Below, in pieces: positions 28,207 through 37,598 of a stretch of DNA of 64,000 nucleotides. Below the pieces are notes generated by a model that did not search any database, was not told where the DNA came from, and saw only the letters and a list, made by a program, of their open reading frames with translations. Source of the stretch: Planctomycetaceae bacterium (GTDB lineage: Bacteria; Planctomycetota; Planctomycetia; Planctomycetales; Planctomycetaceae); NCBI GenBank assembly GCA_024742875.1, contig JANSXP010000001.1:1-64000 (forward strand), in the 5' to 3' direction. How positions within the stretch are numbered: the stretch's first letter is position 1; the number at the start of each line of letters is the position of its first letter. The translations under genes and the position numbers were made by a program.

Positions 28207-29988
28207 ATGCCGCGTTTTACTGCTGTTTGTCTGCTGCTGATTACTGCGCAATCCAGTGTGGCTCATTCAGCACAGCCGCCCAGTCCGGCAGACACAGCGG
28301 CCGCCATCGACCAGATGATTGCCTCCGCAGAAGACGACGCCATCGCGGTGGTGGACGACGCCACCTTTCTGCGGCGTGTGAGCCTGGACCTGATTGGTCG
28401 CCCGGCGTCGCTGGGTGAGATCACCATGTTCGGCCTCGACCCGTCTCCGGAAAAACGGTCGCGACTGGTGGCCAGACTGCTGGACTCAGAAGAATACGCG
28501 GCCAACTGGAGCCGCTACTGGAAAGAGTCCATCTTCAAACGCGCTACCAATGTCCGCGCCGGTCTGGTGGAGCCCGCCTTTGAGCAGTGGATGGCCGATA
28601 ACCTCCGGGACAACCGCGGCTGGGATGATGTGGTGACCGACCTGCTGACAGCCAGTGGTCCGGTCAACAATGATGGGTCCACTGCGCTGATCTTCGCTCA
28701 CGAAGGTCAGCCGGAAGAAATTGCGGCCGAAGCGTCCCGCCTGTTTCTGGGTGTGCAGATCCAGTGTGCCAACTGTCACGATCACCCGTGGGATCGCTGG
28801 AAGCGGGAACAGTTCCACGAACTGGTTGCCTTCTTTCCCCGCGTCAGCGTTCGTCGTGATCGTCAGTCGGACAATATGTTTGACTACGAAATCGTCTCGG
28901 TCGATCGTGCTCGCAACACCAACCGTCAGCTGTCTGCCTTCTTTTTGACCCGCCTGGACAAAAATCGCGACAGCTTCATCACCGAAAACGAAGCAGAGAA
29001 CACGCCGCTGGCTCGCGTATTCAACAGCCAGGCCCGCAGCTACATCGACAAAGACGGCGATGGCCGCATCTCCATTGAAGAAATCAAAACAGCCGAGCCC
29101 CCGCAGAATCGACCCGGCCAGGGCGCCACCGAACACTACATGCCCGACCTGTCCGATCCGTCTTCGCAGGGAACGCTCACCCACCCGGCCCTGTTCACCA
29201 GCGACCTGTCCATCCGTCAGGAGCAAACCGATCAGGTGCGACGCGCGTCGGCCGCGCGACTGTTCACGGCTCGCAGCAATCCGTGGTTCGCCAAAGCGTT
29301 CGTCAATCGCGTCTGGTCAGAACTCACATCAACCGCCTTCTACCTGCCCATCGATGATATGGGGCCCGACCGTTCCGCCGAACACGAAGCGGCCATCGAG
29401 CGACTGGCGAGCGATTTCACCAAAGCCGGCTACGACATCAAATGGCTGATGCAGGTCATCACACGCACACAGATCTACCAGCGGGCCATCAATGCCGACG
29501 CCGAAGGATTCGTGCGCCGCGAACCCACCCGCCTGCGAGCCGATCAACTGTACGATGCCGTTTGTCAGACACTTAACGTCACCGCGCTGCCGCTGCCGTT
29601 CACAGGTGGCCGTCAGGCTCCCGGCTCGCGTCGCGGTGATCAGGGACGTCGGCAGTTTTCCAACACCTTCGGCTTCGACCCCTCCACACCCCGTGAAGAT
29701 CTCACCGGCACGATTCCCGAAGCGCTGTTCCTGATGAACTCGCCTCAGCTGCACGCTTTCATTCGCGCCGAAAACGCCAGCAGCACCATCCGCCGAATTT
29801 CTGATCAGGTGCTCACGGATGAAGATGTGGTCAGCGAACTTTACCTGACAGCTCTCGGCCGGGAACCCAAACCGACCGAACTGAAGATCTGCATGCAGGC
29901 CATTGCGGACGCCCCCTCACGCAAAGAAGGACTGGAAGACATCCTCTGGGCGCTGCTCAATTCCAGCGAGTTTCAAAGTAAGAGTTAA
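28207..29988 (+). CDS. DUF1549/DUF1553 secreted protein with inserted EF-hands
   Basis: Start at 28207 gives a signal peptide (MPRFTAVCLLLITAQSSVAH). The 593-residue product has an N-terminal DUF1549 domain (FLRRVSLDLIGRPAS, QCANCHDHPWDRW, including a C-x-x-C-H motif) and a C-terminal DUF1553 domain (ARLFTARSNPWFAKAFVNRV, LRADQLYDAVCQ, MNSPQL). Between them at about 250-293 lie two canonical EF-hand loops: DKNRDSFITENE and DKDGDGRISIEE. DUF1549/1553 proteins are abundant in planctomycetes and are nearly always paired with DUF1501 proteins, as here; their biochemical role is not established. The EF-hand pair implies calcium binding. Confidence 0.9.
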   Translation: MPRFTAVCLLLITAQSSVAHSAQPPSPADTAAAIDQMIASAEDDAIAVVDDATFLRRVSLDLIGRPASLGEITMFGLDPSPEKRSRLVARLLDSEEYAANWSRYWKESIFKRATNVRAGLVEPAFEQWMADNLRDNRGWDDVVTDLLTASGPVNNDGSTALIFAHEGQPEEIAAEASRLFLGVQIQCANCHDHPWDRWKREQFHELVAFFPRVSVRRDRQSDNMFDYEIVSVDRARNTNRQLSAFFLTRLDKNRDSFITENEAENTPLARVFNSQARSYIDKDGDGRISIEEIKTAEPPQNRPGQGATEHYMPDLSDPSSQGTLTHPALFTSDLSIRQEQTDQVRRASAARLFTARSNPWFAKAFVNRVWSELTSTAFYLPIDDMGPDRSAEHEAAIERLASDFTKAGYDIKWLMQVITRTQIYQRAINADAEGFVRREPTRLRADQLYDAVCQTLNVTALPLPFTGGRQAPGSRRGDQGRRQFSNTFGFDPSTPREDLTGTIPEALFLMNSPQLHAFIRAENASSTIRRISDQVLTDEDVVSELYLTALGREPKPTELKICMQAIADAPSRKEGLEDILWALLNSSEFQSKS

Positions 29989-30040
29989 TGACAGAACACG
30001 ACCAACAAAACGTCGGTCGATCGTCTGTCTGACGGTGGAT

Positions 30041-30127
30041 GCACGTTGGTCGGGGTTGAGCGGAATCGGACTTCCGTTTTTTTTGCAGGCTTCGGTCGTT
30101 CGACCTGCTCAGCCCCGGCCAGCGTGC
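30041..30127 (+). ncRNA. Structured RNA candidate between DUF1549 and DUF1501 genes
   Basis: Two 21-nt arms (30041-30061 and 30107-30127) pair completely, with 18 Watson-Crick pairs and three U.G wobbles that form only in a forward-strand transcript. The 45-nt interior includes a small hairpin, CGGAA-6 nt-TTCCG, followed by eight T residues (30078-30085 approximately). It could be an attenuator or terminator between the two genes, a processing site, or the footprint of a small palindromic mobile element. No known riboswitch class was recognised. Confidence 0.5.
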
Positions 30128-30221
30128 ACCAGCCGAACACCCGATTACACCGATCCGCCGTCTCTGCAACAAGGTGAAACGCTTCACATTTGTTCACAGC
30201 CGCCAGCTTTGAGGAACCGTC

Positions 30222-31499
30222 ATGACCAGCCACATCCTTGATGACATTCAGGTCACCCGCCGCGGGGTCGCAAGACGCCGGTTCCTCAAATCCGTCTCGA
30301 CGGCCGCCATCGCCGGCGGCACACTCGGCTTTCGCGATCTAATGGCCGTGGAGGCCGAACGCCTTCGCAAACGCGGCAAGGCCATGATTCTGCTGTGGAT
30401 GCAGGGCGGGCCCAGCCAGTTCGAGACCTTCGATCCCAAACCCGGCATCGCCAACGGAGGTCCCACCGAAGCCATTCAAACCAGCGTCAATGGCATTCGC
30501 ATCGCCGACAACTTCCCCAAACTGGCCGCCTGCATGGACGACATTGCCATCGTCCGCTCCATGACCAACAAAGAAGGCAGCCACCCCCGCGCCACCTACC
30601 AGATGCACACCGGCTACGTTCCCTCCGGCAGCGTCAAGCACCCGTCTCTGGGTTCCGGCATCGTGCAGCAAATCGGCAACCCCGAGAGCGAACTGCCGTC
30701 CTTCGTCTCCATCGGCAATACCCAGGGCGCGGGCTTCCTTGGCATGGACTACGAGCCATTCGTCGTCAACAACCCCGGAGCCACACCGTCCAACGTCGCA
30801 CTCCCCGTCGCGCAGAACCGTTTCCGCCGTCGCATGGGCCTGCTCGATCAGCTCGAAACCCAGTACGCCTCGACCGGCGCCGAAGCCGTCGTGGACACTC
30901 ACAAGAGTCTCTACCGCAAGACATCACGTCTCGTCCTCAGCCCTGACGTGGAAACCTTTGACATCTCTGATGAGCCTGCGTCACTCAAGTCACAGTACGG
31001 TGACACCAACTTTGGCAAAGGCTGCCTGCTGGCCCGCCGCCTCATCGAGCAGGGCGTCACCTTTGTCGAAGTTCGCTCCAGCAGTTGGGACTCCCACCAG
31101 AACAACTTTGAGCAGTGCGCCACCCGCGCCGGCGAAACCGATCCCGCCACTGCCGCTCTGATCAACGATCTCAAAGATCGCGGCATGCTCGATGACACCC
31201 TCATCGTCTGGATGGGCGAATTTGGCCGCACGCCCAAAATCAACGCCCGCACGGGCCGCGACCACTACCCTCGCGTCTTCAACCTCGCCATGGCGGGCGG
31301 CGGCATCAAAGGCGGGCAGGTTTACGGCTCCTCCACCGCCGACGGCTCGGCCGTGGCCGATTCCCCCGTCACCGTGCAGGATCTGGTCCAGACCGTCTGC
31401 CAGTCTCTGGGTGTCAATCCTGACCACGAAAACCTCAGCCCCCTGGGCCGCCCTATGAAAATCGTCGAAGGTGGCTCCCCCATCCCCAACCTCATCTAA
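30222..31499 (+). CDS. DUF1501 protein with Tat signal
   Basis: A 425-residue protein with a twin-arginine signal (RRRFLKSVSTAAIAGG), so it is exported folded. The body is of the DUF1501 sulfatase/phosphatase-like fold: LLWMQGGPSQFETFDPKPG, SMTNKEGSHPRATYQMHTGY, WMGEFGRTPKINARTGRDHY and FNLAMAGGGIKGGQVYG. It follows the DUF1549/1553 gene across 233 bp and is its usual partner. Whether these proteins are enzymes is not established. A repeat array (31501-31731) starts right after its TAA stop. Confidence 0.92.
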   Translation: MTSHILDDIQVTRRGVARRRFLKSVSTAAIAGGTLGFRDLMAVEAERLRKRGKAMILLWMQGGPSQFETFDPKPGIANGGPTEAIQTSVNGIRIADNFPKLAACMDDIAIVRSMTNKEGSHPRATYQMHTGYVPSGSVKHPSLGSGIVQQIGNPESELPSFVSIGNTQGAGFLGMDYEPFVVNNPGATPSNVALPVAQNRFRRRMGLLDQLETQYASTGAEAVVDTHKSLYRKTSRLVLSPDVETFDISDEPASLKSQYGDTNFGKGCLLARRLIEQGVTFVEVRSSSWDSHQNNFEQCATRAGETDPATAALINDLKDRGMLDDTLIVWMGEFGRTPKINARTGRDHYPRVFNLAMAGGGIKGGQVYGSSTADGSAVADSPVTVQDLVQTVCQSLGVNPDHENLSPLGRPMKIVEGGSPIPNLI

Positions 31500-31500
31500 T

Positions 31501-31731
31501 GCCGGCCGCGAGTCGCGGCGGACGGAGGCGTTTTGGGGTCGACCAGCAGGTGACGTCTCTGCGCCGACTCGCGTCGCTGCGCTTACTCGTTGCTGCGCTG
31601 CGACAATCGAGCTGGCACCGCGCTTCACCGGCCGCTGGCCGAACGTTGCGGCGGACGGTGGCGATGTGGTGTCGAGACTTAGTTGTTGTCTCCGCGCCAA
31701 GCCGCGTCGCTTACTCGTCGCAGACGGGCGG
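31501..31731 (+). repeat. Repeat cluster R1 (two diverged units)
   Basis: It begins immediately after the DUF1501 stop and runs forward to the stop of the converging fusion gene. Conserved blocks match the other clusters: GCGGCGGACGGAGGCGT, GTCTCTGCGCCGACTCGC, and CTGCGACAATCGAGCTGGCA followed by CCGCGCTT. The second unit is more diverged. Orientation is the same as the gene it follows. Confidence 0.65.
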
Positions 31732-33480
31732 CTACGGATCGACCGTCGTGAGAAAGCCAATCATCATTTCCTGGAAGCTTTGATCGCCCCAACTGACAGG
31801 CAGTTCATGGCTGGCTTGCTCGTCCGTGGGAATCTCTTTGTTGAGGTCAGCAAGAGCCCGATTTCCCCGGGAGTTGTCGTACCACGCTTCGCAGAGGATC
31901 CGATCTCCTTTTTTCAGGAGAATGGGTTCGGCCAGTTTGTAGGACAACTGCCAGTTGAAGTCGTAGTTGGGAACATTCAGCAGGGTTTCTTTGGTGCCGT
32001 CGGTCCGAATAAGCGTGTATTGAAAGGCTTTACCCCGCAGGTGCATGTGAGGAGTGAGTTCCAGCAGCATCTGATCGACGGGAACTGTGATGGCCTCGGG
32101 GACTCGATAATTGGCTTCACCGGCCGGAATGGTGAATTCCGTATTGGCCACGGCCCAGCCGTTGAGCGTCTTTTTGACGTTCTTCTTATCCGTGTATTTC
32201 AGCCCGATATAGCTGCGGTCTTTCTGAGGCGAGCCATTGGGCGTGTAGTGCATCTCGAACAGCAGCTTGCTGCCGGCTTTCACACGAATGGCGGTTCCCT
32301 CGTCCAGCACCTGTGGCAGAGAGCCCGGTGCGTAGCCCACCAGCATTCGTCGTCGTCGGCGTTTCTTATCACCCGGTTCGATGATGTAAGCGATGATGTG
32401 GTGCACCACGGACGTGTTGTCCGGGCGAGCTTCCGCCGCAACCACGTACTTGTCTTCGGTCCAGCCGGGATCCACTTCAAAATACTGGTAATCGACGATT
32501 CCTTCGGCAGGCACCTCGAAGGCATCCTCGTCCGACTTGTAAACGTGGATCACATCGATGTCTTCTTCCCGCCCTTCCAGTCGCCAGCCGTCAGCAAACT
32601 GCGGTGGTGTCGGCAGGTCGGCCGGGTCTCCCTTTGGCATGCCATTGCTGACCCAGGTCTGCAGCAGGCGTTTATCCGTATCGGACAGTCGCGCATCGTT
32701 GCTGAAAGTTCCGTGCTGAGGATCGGCATACCACGGCGGCATGCGTCCCTGATCGATGACTTCCAGAATGGTCTCTTCCCAGCCCTGAATGTCTTCGTAG
32801 CTGGCCAGTGAGAACGGGGCAATCTGCCCGCTGCGGTGACACTCCAGGCAATTGGCGTTGATGATCGGAGCAATGTGTTTGGTGTAGGTGATCTCGCCCA
32901 GGGGCTTGGATTTCTTTAGCCGACCGATATAGCAGCCGACCGCTTTGGTGGTCGGAACGCTGACCGATTTGCCGCTCAGCCGCTCTGCCAGGGCTTCGGC
33001 CAGATCACGTCGGCGAAACGTACTGGCCGACAGTCCGGGCGCATACTGATCGTCGATCCGACCACGGTAGACGACGTTCTGCGCCGTATCCAGGACGATG
33101 ACTTCGGGTGTTCGTTCCGCTTCCAGCCTGTCGGCGAGTCGGTTTCCGACGTCCTTAAGCACGGGGAAGCGAATGCCGGCCGCTTCCACATAGAAGCCAA
33201 TCTCGGTGACGCTGTCCTGCTTGTTGGAATTGACGCCGACAAACGCCACCTTTTCACCAAACTCCTGATGCAGATCCTGCAGACGGGGACCGTACAGTTT
33301 GGCCAGCGGGCATTCCGTGCCCAGAAATGCTAACACCACAAGTTCTTTGTCGGCCGCCTCGGCCAGACTCCAGTCCTGACCTCGGTAAGTCTGCAGCTTC
33401 ATCTGCTCCAGCGGCGTGTCCGCCACAGTGGTGGTGGAAGAAGCCACAGCGGCGCACAGCGCCAGTACAAAACGACCCAT
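31732..33480 (-). CDS. Redoxin / cytochrome c / copper monooxygenase-like fusion protein
   Basis: Start at 33480 gives a signal peptide (MGRFVLALCAAVASSTTTVA); 582 residues. Residues about 30-150 form a thioredoxin/peroxiredoxin-like domain with one active-site Cys (LGTECPLAKLYGPRL). A heme c motif CLECH sits at about 210 (IINANCLECHRSGQIAPFS). The rest resembles the copper type II ascorbate-dependent monooxygenase (PHM) fold: VVHHIIAY (about 360), FEMHYTPNG (about 411), THMHLRGKAF (about 477) and QEMMIGF (about 573) would supply the His-His, His, His-x-His and Met copper ligands. A periplasmic copper-heme oxidoreductase is likely; substrate unknown. The sulfatase gene lies upstream on the same strand. 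Confidence 0.88.
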   Translation of the reverse strand: MGRFVLALCAAVASSTTTVADTPLEQMKLQTYRGQDWSLAEAADKELVVLAFLGTECPLAKLYGPRLQDLHQEFGEKVAFVGVNSNKQDSVTEIGFYVEAAGIRFPVLKDVGNRLADRLEAERTPEVIVLDTAQNVVYRGRIDDQYAPGLSASTFRRRDLAEALAERLSGKSVSVPTTKAVGCYIGRLKKSKPLGEITYTKHIAPIINANCLECHRSGQIAPFSLASYEDIQGWEETILEVIDQGRMPPWYADPQHGTFSNDARLSDTDKRLLQTWVSNGMPKGDPADLPTPPQFADGWRLEGREEDIDVIHVYKSDEDAFEVPAEGIVDYQYFEVDPGWTEDKYVVAAEARPDNTSVVHHIIAYIIEPGDKKRRRRRMLVGYAPGSLPQVLDEGTAIRVKAGSKLLFEMHYTPNGSPQKDRSYIGLKYTDKKNVKKTLNGWAVANTEFTIPAGEANYRVPEAITVPVDQMLLELTPHMHLRGKAFQYTLIRTDGTKETLLNVPNYDFNWQLSYKLAEPILLKKGDRILCEAWYDNSRGNRALADLNKEIPTDEQASHELPVSWGDQSFQEMMIGFLTTVDP

Positions 33481-33748
33481 GATTCTGCTTTCGATCGGCA
33501 AATCAGATAAAACGGACGACAGCGAAGCCAACAACTCCCGTCGGACCGCCCCAGCACAGCGGCTGTGGCGGTCGGCATTCTGCGCTCCGGACGCATTTCC
33601 ACCAAGACCAGCTCACGTCCAGCGTTTGAACGTGGTGATCGTGGTCAGAACGATTGTCCCGGAAACAGACGATAGCCGCCTGTTCGCACGGGACAGCGGC
33701 AGATTACGTAAATTTTTGTAACCACCCGCAGGCGCTGCCAAAACGTTC

Positions 33749-35617
33749 TTACCAGTTGTTGACCTCGGCAATCCGTCCCAAAATGCCGATGCCGTATTTG
33801 CCCTGGCGTTCGCCACCTTTGGCCACAAACTTTTTGATCATTGGATGGGCCGGCTCGCCGATCCAGTCCAGCACATTGTGCAGCATCAATTCGTTCATGG
33901 AGTCGCGCTGATCGAGGTTCAGCAGTTCTTCCAGGCACGCCAGGGCGTCATCCGGCTGGCCCGTTTTGATGAGTGTCCAGGCGGCCATCATGCGAATTTC
34001 GTGGGCGTCGTCCTGCATTGCGGCGGTCAGCGCGGCGGTGGCCGGTTTGGCCTGCTCCTCAAACAGATTCAGACCCACGATGGCCCACCATCGCAGACCT
34101 GGGTCGTCGCTGTTCAGCTGCTCCACAAAGTGACTCAGATTGGCCGTGTCACGTTCCAGTGCCAGATCGGCGGCATCCAGATAGGTTTCCAGGGGATACA
34201 GTTTTTTGTCGCGTACCATCTCGTAGATGGTCAGATTGTTGGCGGCTGCGCGCCGCTCGCGCATTTTTTCCGGCAGCAGGCCCGAATCAAACAGCTCCAG
34301 CTGCTTTTTTCGCAATGCGGCCTTCAGCTCGGCAATCATCGCCTGATGTTCTGGCGCGGCGATCAGATTGTTGACGTTATCGAAGTCGGCCGTGTTGTCA
34401 TAAAATTCTTCCGACACACGGGGCCGGAAGAAGCGACCTGTCACTTCGTCGGTTTTGCCTTCGCGATGGTGCTGCTCCCAGGCGGGCGTTAGTCGCGCTT
34501 TCCAAAGGTAAGCCAGGTGATGGCCAGCCGGAGCAAACGGATAGTAGTTCTTATGATACGAATACCGGGCGGTCCGCATGACGCGGACATGGTCGAGTCG
34601 TTCGTCGGCCCGCTCACGGAAGGACAGATGGTATTTGGGTTCAGGCTCCGTGTCTTTGCCCAGAAAAATGGTGCCCTGCAGCGTGTCGGGAATGTCTGCG
34701 CCGGCGAGACTTAGCCACGTTTTGGGCATGTCCACAAAACTGACCAGGCGATCCACCGTGGTACCCGGTTTGTCGGCCGGATACAGATGACTCCATTTGG
34801 CCGGGATGCGGACAATCAGCGGGCAGTGAATGCCGCTGGAATACAAAAACCGTTTACTGCGCGCCATCACGCCGCCGTGATCCGAGTTGTAGATAATGAC
34901 GGTGTCATCATAAAGGCCGTCCTTTTTCAGTTCGGCAATGGCGTCCGCCACTTTGCCGTCCATCCGTGACACGGCGTCCGCATACTTGGCATAGTTACGG
35001 CGAATCACGGGCAGATCCGGGTGATACGAAAACAGCGTCATCTGCGCCGGATCGTGGGAGACGTTGTCCACGCTGCCGTGCGCCCGGCTCTCGTGGCTGT
35101 CACCGATGTTCACGATGGAGAAAAACGGCTGACCCTCGGCCCGATACTTCCAGCCATACTGCGATTTCTTTTTGCCGCCCTTGTAGTCCCACGGCTCCTT
35201 GTCTTCCCGTCCGCCGATGTTGTAGTCCGTCTTGCTGGGGTTCGCCGTGTAGTAGCCGGCGTCATTGAGCAGGTCGGGGTAGTAGCGAATCACATCGTGG
35301 GGAATAAGGTTGCGACTGCGCATCGGCTGAGTGCCGTTGGAAATGGCGTACATGCCCGTAATCCAGCAGGACCGCGTGGGCGCACACACGGCGGCGTTGT
35401 CAAAGCAGTGCGTGTAACGAAAGCCCTCTGAGGCCAGCTGATCAATGGCAGGCGTCTGGACGTTGGTACCACCGTAGCAACTGACCCAACTGATGCCGTT
35501 GTCCTCGCTGACAATCCACAGAATGTTGGGCCGGTCGGCAGCGGTAACCGCTGAGGTCAGGCCCAGAGAGGCCGCCAGCAGAAAACAGCAAAGACGGGCA
35601 GTGAATGTTGGATTCAA
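33749..35617 (-). CDS. Secreted sulfatase (formylglycine type) with C-terminal HEAT-like repeats
   Basis: A 622-residue type I sulfatase. Signal peptide MNPTFTARLCCFLLAASLGL is followed by ILWIVSEDNGISWVSCYGG. The catalytic motif CAPTRSCWITG (C-x-P-x-R) carries the Cys converted to formylglycine by a maturase not in this window. NSDHGG supplies metal-site Asp/His. The last 120 residues (LNSDDPGLRWWAIVGLNL, HEIRMMAAWTLIKTG) look like HEAT-type helical repeats, unusual for a minimal sulfatase but common in planctomycete paralogues. It should desulfate sulfated glycans or related esters outside the cytoplasm. The substrate subfamily cannot be assigned by eye. Confidence 0.93.
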   Translation of the reverse strand: MNPTFTARLCCFLLAASLGLTSAVTAADRPNILWIVSEDNGISWVSCYGGTNVQTPAIDQLASEGFRYTHCFDNAAVCAPTRSCWITGMYAISNGTQPMRSRNLIPHDVIRYYPDLLNDAGYYTANPSKTDYNIGGREDKEPWDYKGGKKKSQYGWKYRAEGQPFFSIVNIGDSHESRAHGSVDNVSHDPAQMTLFSYHPDLPVIRRNYAKYADAVSRMDGKVADAIAELKKDGLYDDTVIIYNSDHGGVMARSKRFLYSSGIHCPLIVRIPAKWSHLYPADKPGTTVDRLVSFVDMPKTWLSLAGADIPDTLQGTIFLGKDTEPEPKYHLSFRERADERLDHVRVMRTARYSYHKNYYPFAPAGHHLAYLWKARLTPAWEQHHREGKTDEVTGRFFRPRVSEEFYDNTADFDNVNNLIAAPEHQAMIAELKAALRKKQLELFDSGLLPEKMRERRAAANNLTIYEMVRDKKLYPLETYLDAADLALERDTANLSHFVEQLNSDDPGLRWWAIVGLNLFEEQAKPATAALTAAMQDDAHEIRMMAAWTLIKTGQPDDALACLEELLNLDQRDSMNELMLHNVLDWIGEPAHPMIKKFVAKGGERQGKYGIGILGRIAEVNNW

Positions 35618-35950
35618 GAGAAGCTCCTGTGGCGGATGTCAGGTTGGACGGGTCAGAGCGGCCGGTCGAATGTGGGCAGGGACGGACGGTTCCCAGGGCA
35701 CTGTTTGCGGCCCCGGCAGGAACCAGTGTGCGGAAGGGCAGGGGGATCGTCAAGAAAGCGGGCCGCAATGCCTGCAGCGGCTGACGTTCGGCCCCTGTCC
35801 GGCTGTAGCGAATAAGCCGTCTGTAAAGATCCAGAAACGCGGGAACTTCGGGCAAGTTGCGTTTTGGAAACCTGTCGCAGGGGTTTGCGGGGCATGTTTC
35901 AGCGTGGCACTGGGTTTTTCCAGGCACCTCCTGCAGCGGAAACAGCGACG
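35618..35950. promoter_or_regulatory. Divergent spacer between sulfatase and GT-C-like gene
   Basis: These 333 bp should hold promoters for both genes. A short forward open frame extends from 35864 into the GT-C gene but reads as non-coding (METCRRGLRGMFQ). No clear operator, hairpin or repeat was seen. Confidence 0.35.
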
Positions 35951-37387
35951 ATGAAAAAGACGGCGGAACCTGTGAAATGGTGGATGTACGGTTCGATCGT
36001 GCTGGTCGGACTAATTGCCTTCTGGCCGTCCGTGTGGTTCGACTTCGTCAACTGGGACGATCCCGCCTACGTGATTGAAAATGATCTGATCAAAGGCTGG
36101 TCGGCTTCCAACCTGGCGGGAGTGGCCACTGAGACGGTCACGCGCAACTACGCGCCGCTTACCATCTTCTCTTTTCTCCTCGATCACACGTTGTGGGGCA
36201 CGAACCCCTGCGGCTATCACGCCACCAATGTGCTGCTGCATCTGATCAATGGTGTGCTGGTGATGCTGCTGGTGCGGCAGTTATCCGGCAGCAACTTTGT
36301 CGGCTGGATGACGGCCGCCCTGTTTCTCGTGCACCCGGTGCAGATTGAAACGGTCGCCTGGATTTCTTCCCGCAAGGGTCTGCTGTCGGCCACCTTTATG
36401 CTCGCCGCCCTGCTGGTGCGGCTGAAACCGACAGCCGATCAATCGCGAGACGGTCTGTACATCGTCTGGCTGATGGCCGCCCTGCTGTCCAAGGCTCTGG
36501 CTGTCGTCGTTCCGGCCGTGGTGCTGTGCTACGACGTGTGGGTGTATCGACGCAAATTCTCTGACGCCTTTGCCCGACAGATTATTCCCGGCTTTCTGTG
36601 TGTGATCCTGCTGTTGAAAACCATGGCTTCGCAAACCTCCGTCATGGGCGGACTGCGGGGGCATATGGATCTGAACCTGCTGCAGATTCTGGCCGTTGAT
36701 GCCACCATATTGTGGCGGTATATGGGCATGCTGCTGTGGCCTCAGAATCTGTGCGTGCTGTACGACGTGCCGACCGACGGGATCGGCGGGATGGTGGCGT
36801 TAGCGGTCGCCGGCTGGGCGGCAGTCGCATTCGCCGTTTGGCGCATTCAGAAGACAACACCTTCCGTGTTGTGGGCAGTGGCCACGTTTCTGCTGCTGCT
36901 GCTGCCGGTGCTGAACTTCTACAAAATCACCACACTGATGAATGATCGCTATTTGTATCTGCCATGCATCATCGTGTTCGGCCTGACGGCGGCTGCCGTG
37001 AATCGTCTGCTGGAGGTCAAAGCCGAATCTTCATTTGCACTGGCCGGTCTGACGGCTTCGCTGCGATGGGGGCTGGCCATGACGGCCGTGGGGTGTGCGG
37101 CCGTGGCCACGTCGCAACATCTGCCCGTGTGGCAGTCGCCGGAGACGCTGTGGGGTCACGCCATGAAACAGGTTCCGCAGCTGCCCGTGGTGCGGATTCA
37201 GATGGCGCTCACGCAGCACGATCGCGGCCAGCGGCGGGAAGCTTTAAGGACGCTGCAGTGGGCTTTGTTCAAAACCGAACCCGATGAACTGGATCGGCAG
37301 CGCATGACCCGCATGATTCGGGAATGGACGGCCGAACTGCAGGTTCGTAACGTGGCCAACAGACTGATCGAAACACCCTCACAATAG
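35951..37387 (+). CDS. Polytopic GT-C-like membrane protein (TMTC/DUF1736-like)
   Basis: Start at 35951 (MKKTAEPVKWWMYGS) places the first membrane helix near the N-terminus; 478 residues with roughly ten hydrophobic helices. The first loop holds FDFVNWDDPAYVIEND, the acidic W-D-D-x-x-Y motif seen in GT-C glycosyltransferase-like proteins. LFLVHPVQIETVAWISSRKG matches the F-x-L-H-P-x-x-x-E-S/T-V-A-W segment of TMTC-type proteins, which often end in TPRs; here only a short helical tail remains (LRTLQWALFKTEPDELD). TMTC relatives are O-mannosyltransferase-like using lipid-linked sugars, so protein or lipid glycosylation is a guess from family membership. Confidence 0.82.
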   Translation: MKKTAEPVKWWMYGSIVLVGLIAFWPSVWFDFVNWDDPAYVIENDLIKGWSASNLAGVATETVTRNYAPLTIFSFLLDHTLWGTNPCGYHATNVLLHLINGVLVMLLVRQLSGSNFVGWMTAALFLVHPVQIETVAWISSRKGLLSATFMLAALLVRLKPTADQSRDGLYIVWLMAALLSKALAVVVPAVVLCYDVWVYRRKFSDAFARQIIPGFLCVILLLKTMASQTSVMGGLRGHMDLNLLQILAVDATILWRYMGMLLWPQNLCVLYDVPTDGIGGMVALAVAGWAAVAFAVWRIQKTTPSVLWAVATFLLLLLPVLNFYKITTLMNDRYLYLPCIIVFGLTAAAVNRLLEVKAESSFALAGLTASLRWGLAMTAVGCAAVATSQHLPVWQSPETLWGHAMKQVPQLPVVRIQMALTQHDRGQRREALRTLQWALFKTEPDELDRQRMTRMIREWTAELQVRNVANRLIETPSQ

Positions 37388-37598
37388 GGCGCTCCAGGTC
37401 GACACGCATGCAGAACTCCTGATTGCCACCGCTTGCAGTGATCGGAATTCGTGGCATTTGCTGCCCGCCACGGTACAGTGAGGACATGCCTGCGGTGACC
37501 GGATCGACTGCTGTCCCAGGCGTACGAAAGCGAATGGAAGGGCCGATCTGATTTCCGTTTCGTCAGTACCACCCACACCCTCAACAGCACAGCCGCCC

